A stretch of DNA of 64,000 nt, from contig NC_058522.1 of assembly GCF_904849725.1 (NCBI RefSeq), positions 233,839,084 through 233,903,083 of the forward strand, in the 5' to 3' direction. Origin of the DNA: Hordeum vulgare subsp. vulgare (taxonomy: Eukaryota; Streptophyta; Magnoliopsida; Poales; Poaceae). This document shows, piece after piece, positions 58,024 to 64,000 of the stretch (its first letter is position 1; every line of letters begins with the position of its first letter). A model generated the notes under the pieces. It was given only the letters and a program-made list of their open reading frames with translations. It did no database searches and was not told where the DNA came from. The position numbers were made by a program, and so were the translations under genes.

Positions 58024-59244
58024 AACTTTAATGTGGAAAAGTTTGTGTCAATTTTCTTATGATCTTTCTCAAGAACTCTACTGAATCAATTTTTCAGCGC
58101 AAAAGGATCACTCAATTCCGAGTTGGGATGAGGAGGCAAGAAACTTTCAAATAGGCCTAAAAAACTATGACAAACTGTTTTCACGAACTTCAGAGGGCAG
58201 AAACTCCTATTTAGGAGCCGATTTTGACGTGCCAAATATTGAAATTGCTTTTGCAACTATTCATATGCGATTCATTTATAGCTTTCAATTGTGGACTTGT
58301 GGAGCCAAAACAGACTTGATATGAGGAAAATATCCTATTTTATCGAACAATGCACAAAACATATTTCAACCCAAATTCACATACGAGTTTGAGTCTAGAT
58401 AGATCCAAAAATTATTTGTTTATCTCTCTCTCTCTTGCCTCGTTTTTCTTCCTCATTTCTCTCTTTATATTTTCTTCTCTCGAAATCAAATGAGATAAGA
58501 TGAAAGTTGTCTCAAGCGAGAATGCAACCAATTTGAAGTATGATAGTAGGATTTGAGAGAAGGCGGTGACAGCGGTGTGGTGAAAATTGATGGGGTTGAT
58601 GAAGGTCGACAACGACACAGGTGATGGTGTAGCATCGATGTGACTAATGCGAACAGAACTCAGAACTCTAATGGAACTAGACACTAAGACCAAAAACTCG
58701 ACAAGACGATGCAATCGATAATTCAACTATGTAAGCATTGAAAAGAAAATTACAAAGGCTCACACTGGCTTGGACAAATGATGAACATATCTAACTTTTT
58801 TGTGTCTTTTTCTTTGACAATAGGTTAGAAAATAAATCTAATCTAGGGATAACTGGAAATTTTCACTGCGCGACATGAAAACTTACCATTTGATAGAGGC
58901 AAGGGTGTCCCATCTTTTGATGAGATGATAACTATCTATTTAGCGGAGATGACTCTAATGATCCAACTATAAACGTGCACGACGTCGTGCCTTAACAATC
59001 ACCAAAGAAATATCCTAAAGGTTACTGGTGATGCGGGACGCATGATCAGCCTAATCACAAAGGTTTATTCATGTAAGAAATCAATTAACGAGCAAGAATA
59101 TGATAAAGCAATATGAATATTGCGAATATGTATGAATTATTGACACAAATGAAGTACATGAAGTTACAATGGCTAACTTTTAACTAAAAAAATCCCCAAA
59201 AAATGCTACTAGATTGATCTACTCATATAGGACTTAAAGATGAT
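58024..59244. other. Unassigned AT-rich sequence, probably the continuation of the older Gypsy leader or LTR
   Basis: Begins with the duplication AACTT (58024-58028). I see no domain or complete terminal repeat. A minus-strand frame near 58412-58726 has no recognisable similarity. By position it should continue the sequence that ends at 22838. Confidence 0.5.
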
Positions 59245-60120
59245 TTCTTTGTGTGATAGTTTTGTTCATTGATGACAATTCTATTTGTGGACTAACCATG
59301 TGCATTGGTTGTTTCACATATTTATATACATAGCACAGGATGGTCTTATTTTCCTCGGTGATAAAGAATGAATACAGTGCTCCCGGCGTTTCTTTTATGA
59401 TGGTATTGAGTCGTAGGAAAACCGTACTATTAAGAGGGGTCCACTTTGGAATGGTATGGGTAGAATCAAGACGTACACAACCATATTTGCACCCACATAC
59501 CCTTTCCCCAACATGGAGGTTTCTGTGTTTTCTTTTGGCAATTTGACAGCACCCAAGCGCTAGTACCGCTGGGAACCACGATAGTACTACTTACGCGGTA
59601 GTACTTCTGTGTACTATCGTGACCTCTACCGCTTGAAGATTTCTCCTAGTAGAACTTTCTGTTTCCCTTTTCTAGTTCGTGGTAGTAGGTATTACTGCTT
59701 ACTTCTACTCCCTACTACCTCTGGTAACACCGCTTGGAGAAATCCCTCCATGCTTGATTCAAATTGCCCATTTTACCTTCATGGCAGTAGGGAGATACTA
59801 GGGCGGTTGTATCGCTTATGTTGTACTTCCGCCCTTATACCACCTCACTTTCGTTCGTTCCCTAGTTTTGCAAATCTAAGCATAAGTACTGCTCCGGCGG
59901 CACTACCACACATGTACCTTGTGTACTTGGAGACGAAGGTAAGAACTACCACCCTAAGTGGTAGTATCGCTTGATTGCGAGCAATAGGTAGAAAACGGTT
60001 GTATTTTCCCCTCCTCTATAAAGGGGGTCTTCTTCCCCAAGAAGAACCAAATATTATCCCCCAAGCTCCATTGTTTCCCCAATGCTTATTTTTGCCCGAT
60101 CTCTCCCTGGCCATAAAAAC
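59245..60120 (+). repeat. Copia LTR fragment with decayed GCGGTAGTAC motif
   Basis: Sequence such as TTGTGGACTAACCATGTGC, GAGTCGTAGGAAAACCGTAC and TTAAGAGGGGTCC (59285-59445) is familiar from SIRE-type Copia LTRs of Triticeae. It is followed by scattered GCGGTAGTAC and ACTACCGC pieces and a TATA box (TATAAAG, 60017-60023) with a CCCCAAG-rich downstream part. Both borders look truncated. Confidence 0.6.
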
Positions 60121-60189
60121 TCAATGATCTAATGGGATTCTATAGTCTTAATGAATCCCTTTACCATGTTATCGCCAAGTACTAGTCCT

Positions 60190-61100
60190 GGTTTTTCTGG
60201 GTGGGGAAAGGCGAAAAATAAAAATATCACATGGTCAAATGGCCGGAGATATGTAAACCCAAGGACCAGGGCGGTCTTGGGATTATCTCATCCAAAGGGA
60301 TGAATATTTCCCTCCTAGCTAAATGGCTGTGGAGGATCGCCTCCGATGAGGGAGGTCTATGGTTAGATACTATTCGGGCTAAATACCTTCATGGACAGCC
60401 ACTGGCATTCGCCCCTAGGTCTAGGGGGTTGTAGTTCTAGCAGTCCATTGTTCGACTCATGCCTATTCCATGGATAGGCTCCTCCATTAAAGTGGGACGG
60501 GCAATTCCACTTTATTTTGGCTTGACCGATGGTGCGGCCCCCATGCCTTTGCCACTCGCTTCGAGCCTCTCTTCTGCATCTGCGCACAACAATTCATCTC
60601 AATAGAAGACACTCTACCCAACCTAGCAGGTATCACCTTCGGGAGGTCCTTCGGTCCCGCTGAGAGGGACCTCTGGGATGAGTTAGTTGAGTGTGTGGAT
60701 CTACACTCTCTGTCCCTTGAGGAGGATGTAATACACTAGCACCTTGAGCCTAATGGACGGTTCTCCACCAAATCTCTATACGAGGCGATCTTGCCAACTC
60801 CAGGACCGACTGAACTGAACATCCTGTGGGAATTCAAGTTGCCGCTGAAGATCCATATATTCCTATGGCAGCTAGCGTGCGGCCGGGTCCCATCCGGGAC
60901 GGAGGTACTGAAAAAGGCATGGACCATCCGATGGGTTGTGTCCTCTTTGTAGGGTCCCAAAGGATTGCAACCATATCTTCTTCACTTGCCTGACCTCTAG
61001 GTTCATGTGGAGCTGTTTACGGGAGGCGGTTGGGGGCAGTTGGTGCCACGACAACCTGCCCGAGATGTTTGTCGAGGTGCGTGGGTCACACAACGTCGTT
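60190..61100 (+). pseudogene. LINE (L1-type) ORF2 3' end with RT-associated zinc-binding region
   Basis: Conceptual translation gives FFWVGKGEK, a stop, then KYHMVKWPEICKPKDQGGLGI, NISLLAKWLWRIASDEGGLW, and further on FSTKSLYEAI, LKIHIFLWQLACGRVP and CPLCRVPKDCNHIFFTC. This is the order of the C-terminal part of plant LINE ORF2, ending in the zf-RVT Cys/His motif. Several stops and frameshifts break it. 5' truncation is normal for LINEs. No poly(A) tail is visible because the right end is cut at about 61100 by the next fragment. Confidence 0.82.
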
Positions 61101-61104
61101 GTGA

Positions 61105-61348
61105 GACCGACCCTATGCAACTTCTCGAGCTTGCATTGGTTTTCCCTTGAAGAGGAAAGGATGATGCAACAAAGTAGATAAGTATTTCCCTCAGTTTGTT
61201 GAGAACCAAGGTATCAATCCAGTAGGAGGAACAAGCAAGGCCCCAATGTTAGCACCTACAAAAAGAATCAAACTCTTGCACCCAACGCAAGAAAGGGGTT
61301 GTCAATCCCTTCAAGGTTATTTGCAAGGATGAGATCTGATAGAGATAG
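61105..61348 (+). repeat. Fragment of a Triticeae repeat (TTGAGAACCAAGGTATC type)
   Basis: AGTATTTCCCTCAGTTTG, GAACCAAGGTATCAATCCAG, GGGGTTGTCAATCCC and GAGATCTGATAGAGAT are strings I remember from a high-copy Gypsy-related repeat of wheat and barley. The fragment is interrupted at 61348 by the next LTR. Family not assigned. Confidence 0.5.
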
Positions 61349-64000
61349 TGTAACAACCCGAGACCGACGCTCCACAAGATTCCCCTCTTTTCCATTGTCG
61401 CCGTGTTATTATTTTGTTTGCCGCATTCGTCATCGCATCATGCACATCATCTGCATTGCATCGGCACTCCGTTGCCACGAGTTTTCAAAAATTGCATCCG
61501 TTATTAGTTGCCGGTTCTCTCCGTTTCCGTCATTGTCCGCCTTGAGCCCGACCACACTCGCACGTGCCCGCGACATCGTCAAAACCTTGTTTTTAAAAGT
61601 ATGTATAAAATATTCTCGCATTTGGTTGAAACTTGGCCTGCATTCTTATTTTAATGTAGATAGACCTCCTGCCAATTTTCGTGACAATCGGAGTTCGTTT
61701 GATACCCGAACGGTCGTCCGTAGTGGCATGTCATCGGTATTTCATCGGACGTTTTTCCGGTGTTTAAAAAATATCGTGCCGGGTCACCAAACTCCTCTCG
61801 TATCTTAACCGTCTTGGTTTGCACAACCCGTCTAGCTCTCCTAGTCCATTCCCACGTCCGTGGCCATCCGATCACGATCCTACGGTTGAAATCAGGGCGA
61901 AAAACAACTAACCCTAGCCCCCATTGTTATAATTATACGCCTCCCATGCCAAATATGAAAACCCTAGCTTTCGCCTCAGGATTCGCGCCCCACCAGCCCT
62001 CCAGCCACCAGCCTCCTCCTTCCAGCTGCCCCGGGCCCGCCTGAGCCCATCTAAGGCACGCCGGGCCTGAAATCGTCGCCACCTACCCAAGCTGCGCCTT
62101 CCTGCCTCCCCATCGGAGTGAGCAGCCCTAGCCCGAGCTCCCCGAGCACCTCCAGCAGCCACCGGCCAGAGCTTGCCGCAGATCCCGTCACCGTGGTGCC
62201 CTGCCGCTCGCGCATGCCGCCGCCGCCGGCCGATGGACCACCGCAGGTCGCCGTTCCCCGTCGGCCCCGAGCCTTGCTGGTCGCCGCCCGGAGTTTGCCA
62301 GGTCGCCTTGGCCTCCTTCTCGTCTGCCGCGCCCCGATCTGATTGGGGAACGCCAGATCCGGGGCATCTCTGCCGGTGATCGCCCCACTTCCCTCACCGG
62401 CCGCCGGAGCCGCCGCATCGCCATGCGTGCCTCGATCCAGCCGGGATCGAGGAGGACGTCCCACCACCCCTCGCCGCGTGGGTCGGCTTTGACCGAGGCC
62501 CAGCCTACTGCGCCGGCTCGGCTGGACCCAGCCCCGGCCTGCCTCAGCCTCCTCCACCGAGTGGCCCTTGAAGCCCATGGTGAGCTGCCCTTTTGCCTAT
62601 CCCACACGCCCTATGCGTTTTGTTTTATGTTGCGCCATGGTTAACTCAGCCCACTAGCTGCAGATTCGGCCCAGTGGTTTTATTCAATTCCGGCGGCTTA
62701 TTAATTTCAGGAATAGCTTGATTTTTCAAATGCTCGTTGTTTGCTAATCGTGCATCATATCGCAGTGACCTATATATGAAACTTGATGAGCTTTTCGTGT
62801 AGAATGATATTTTATAACTTGCATGCATGTTTGAAGTGGTTTGACCCTCCGTTTGCCTAGGTTTGCATGTTGTCCTAATAAGTTATTTGTTCCGTAGATA
62901 TTTTTGTGTGCGTCCGGATTGTTTAATCCCATAGATCAAATGTCCATGTTGTTTGTGGCCCCTTGCCATGTATTTTAGAGTAGTTGTCCTGTCATTTTCA
63001 TGTAGGTGGCGTCAATACTTTGCTATGTCGTGCTTAGGCCTATTCACGCATATATGTGTGGCGTTAGTTTTATTTTTCAAGCCCACATATTATATATGTT
63101 TTCGCGGTAGAAAACTCATAAGAATTTAAATGTGCATTTAGTTTTGCCTTTTGGGTAAGTTAGTGTGCATGATATTTTGCCATTTTGCCCTCTTGTTTAT
63201 TTTGTGGAATTTATTCCGTGTGTGATATGCATGGGTTGCAAACTAGAGGTATGCCCTTAGATATGTATGCTAGACCCTGGTAATTTTGGTTGCAATAGAA
63301 ATCCATGTTTAGGTGTTGTTTGCTTGTAGCCAACATGCTAGGAAATAGTGCTGTTTTTGAGATGCTGAAATATTTCTAAGTCTGAGATCTGTAATATTTT
63401 ATTGTTGTCTTGCCATGAGTTTTTCTAGTGATCTACAACTCCTTTGGGGTTCGTGCAGTGGAGTTAGTTGTAGTACATAAGATTCTCTAGCATGATGTAG
63501 ATTTTTATGCCATTTGGTGCCTTGTAGCATATAGTTTTGCTGCTGTTAATATGCCTTCAGATCGAAAAATGCACCGTCAACAGTGTTATTTTCACTAAGT
63601 TTGAAACTGTGTGTGAGATGCTGTTTTGTGAGTTCTTTTCCTAGTGATCCATGTTGCCATGCTATATGTTATTAGTATTAGGTTGAAGTGCATCTTGACT
63701 ACTACTGCCTCATGTCTTGTTTGAGCATTTTACAATTATGTAGCTTATTGTTGTAGGCTGGAGAAAATACCATGTTGCTGTTTTGGGCAGATTGTAGTTA
63801 TTTCTTGTTGTTGCTCCGTTTTGATGGTGTCCTATATGAAACTTGCTTAGAATATCGTGTAGGTTCATATTATGTTGCTTTTTATACGGTTGGAATGTTT
63901 GTAGCTCCCATTTACATACATATTGCATTCATGGCATCATATCTTGAAGTGGTCATATCTTTTGAACCGTAGCTCCATTTGGAACGATCTCTACATGTAA
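61349..64000 (+). repeat. Start of a second LTR of the solo-LTR family, cut by window end
   Basis: Starts TGTAACAACCCGAGACCGACG and follows the solo LTR at 48777 in order. A weak TATA (TTATAATTATA at 61927-61937) is followed by a GC-rich leader to ATG/GTGAGC with GT at 62580-62581, then a T-rich stretch. At least 2652 bp are present. Whether it is another solo LTR or the 5' LTR of a complete element cannot be seen. The possible target duplication, GATAG (61344-61348), has no visible partner. Confidence 0.9.

Noticed and set aside
62051..62607. GC-rich frames of 139-175 codons on the minus strand
   Set aside because: Same GC-rich leader of the related LTR. No domain, opposite to the LTR orientation and overlapping frames.

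Overview
The window is a nest of transposable elements from a large cereal genome, almost certainly a Triticeae grass (wheat, Aegilops, barley or rye group). The support is the terminal sequences of the elements: an Angela/WIS/BARE-type Copia LTR, a Fatima/Sabrina-type Gypsy LTR, Maximus/SIRE-type Copia elements and a Tekay-clade chromovirus with LTRs of about 5.2 kb. Family names come from memory of Triticeae repeats and were not checked against a database. I found no host gene, rRNA gene, functional tRNA gene or CRISPR array. Almost every base belongs to a retrotransposon, a solo LTR or an older fragment.

Layout. 1-7173: Angela-like Copia element on the plus strand, with its 5' LTR cut by the window edge. 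7174-21135: an older SIRE/Maximus-type Copia element on the minus strand ('Copia A'). Only its 5' LTR and gag are visible. It is split by the Angela-like element and by a 9.5 kb Gypsy element (7386-16901, minus strand, 5-bp target duplication GTCTC). 21136-22838: old debris, namely a Tc1/mariner transposase fragment, an LTR piece and a Gypsy gag fragment. 22839-58023: one Tekay-type Gypsy element on the minus strand ('Element B', target duplication AACTT). A complete 14.4 kb Maximus-type element (24504-38927, duplication GAACT) sits in its 3' LTR, and a 4.84 kb solo LTR (48777-53615, duplication TGCTC) sits in its 5' LTR. 58024-61348: unassigned AT-rich sequence, a Copia LTR fragment, the 3' end of a LINE and another LTR fragment. 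61349-64000: start of a second LTR of the solo-LTR family, running off the window.

How the parts relate. Four matched 5-bp target-site duplications make the nesting order certain. Hand-counted LTR divergence agrees with it: about 7% for Element B (sampled), about 4.5% for the Gypsy element at 7386-16901 and about 1.8% for the Maximus-type element. Almost all coding regions are broken by stops and frameshifts. Several stops look like C-to-T decay of methylated DNA, and three catalytic sites carry substitutions. One 356-codon Athila-type ORF (10787-11857) is open.

Nothing here amounts to a new cellular system. The observations most worth checking concern element biology: a tRNA-shaped Pol III-type unit in both LTRs of Element B; a promoter-like block with G-box, TATA, leader and splice donor in front of the env-like gene of the Maximus-type element; TATA/leader/splice-donor structure inside the giant LTRs; and a solo LTR inserted into sequence homologous to itself, making long inverted repeats.
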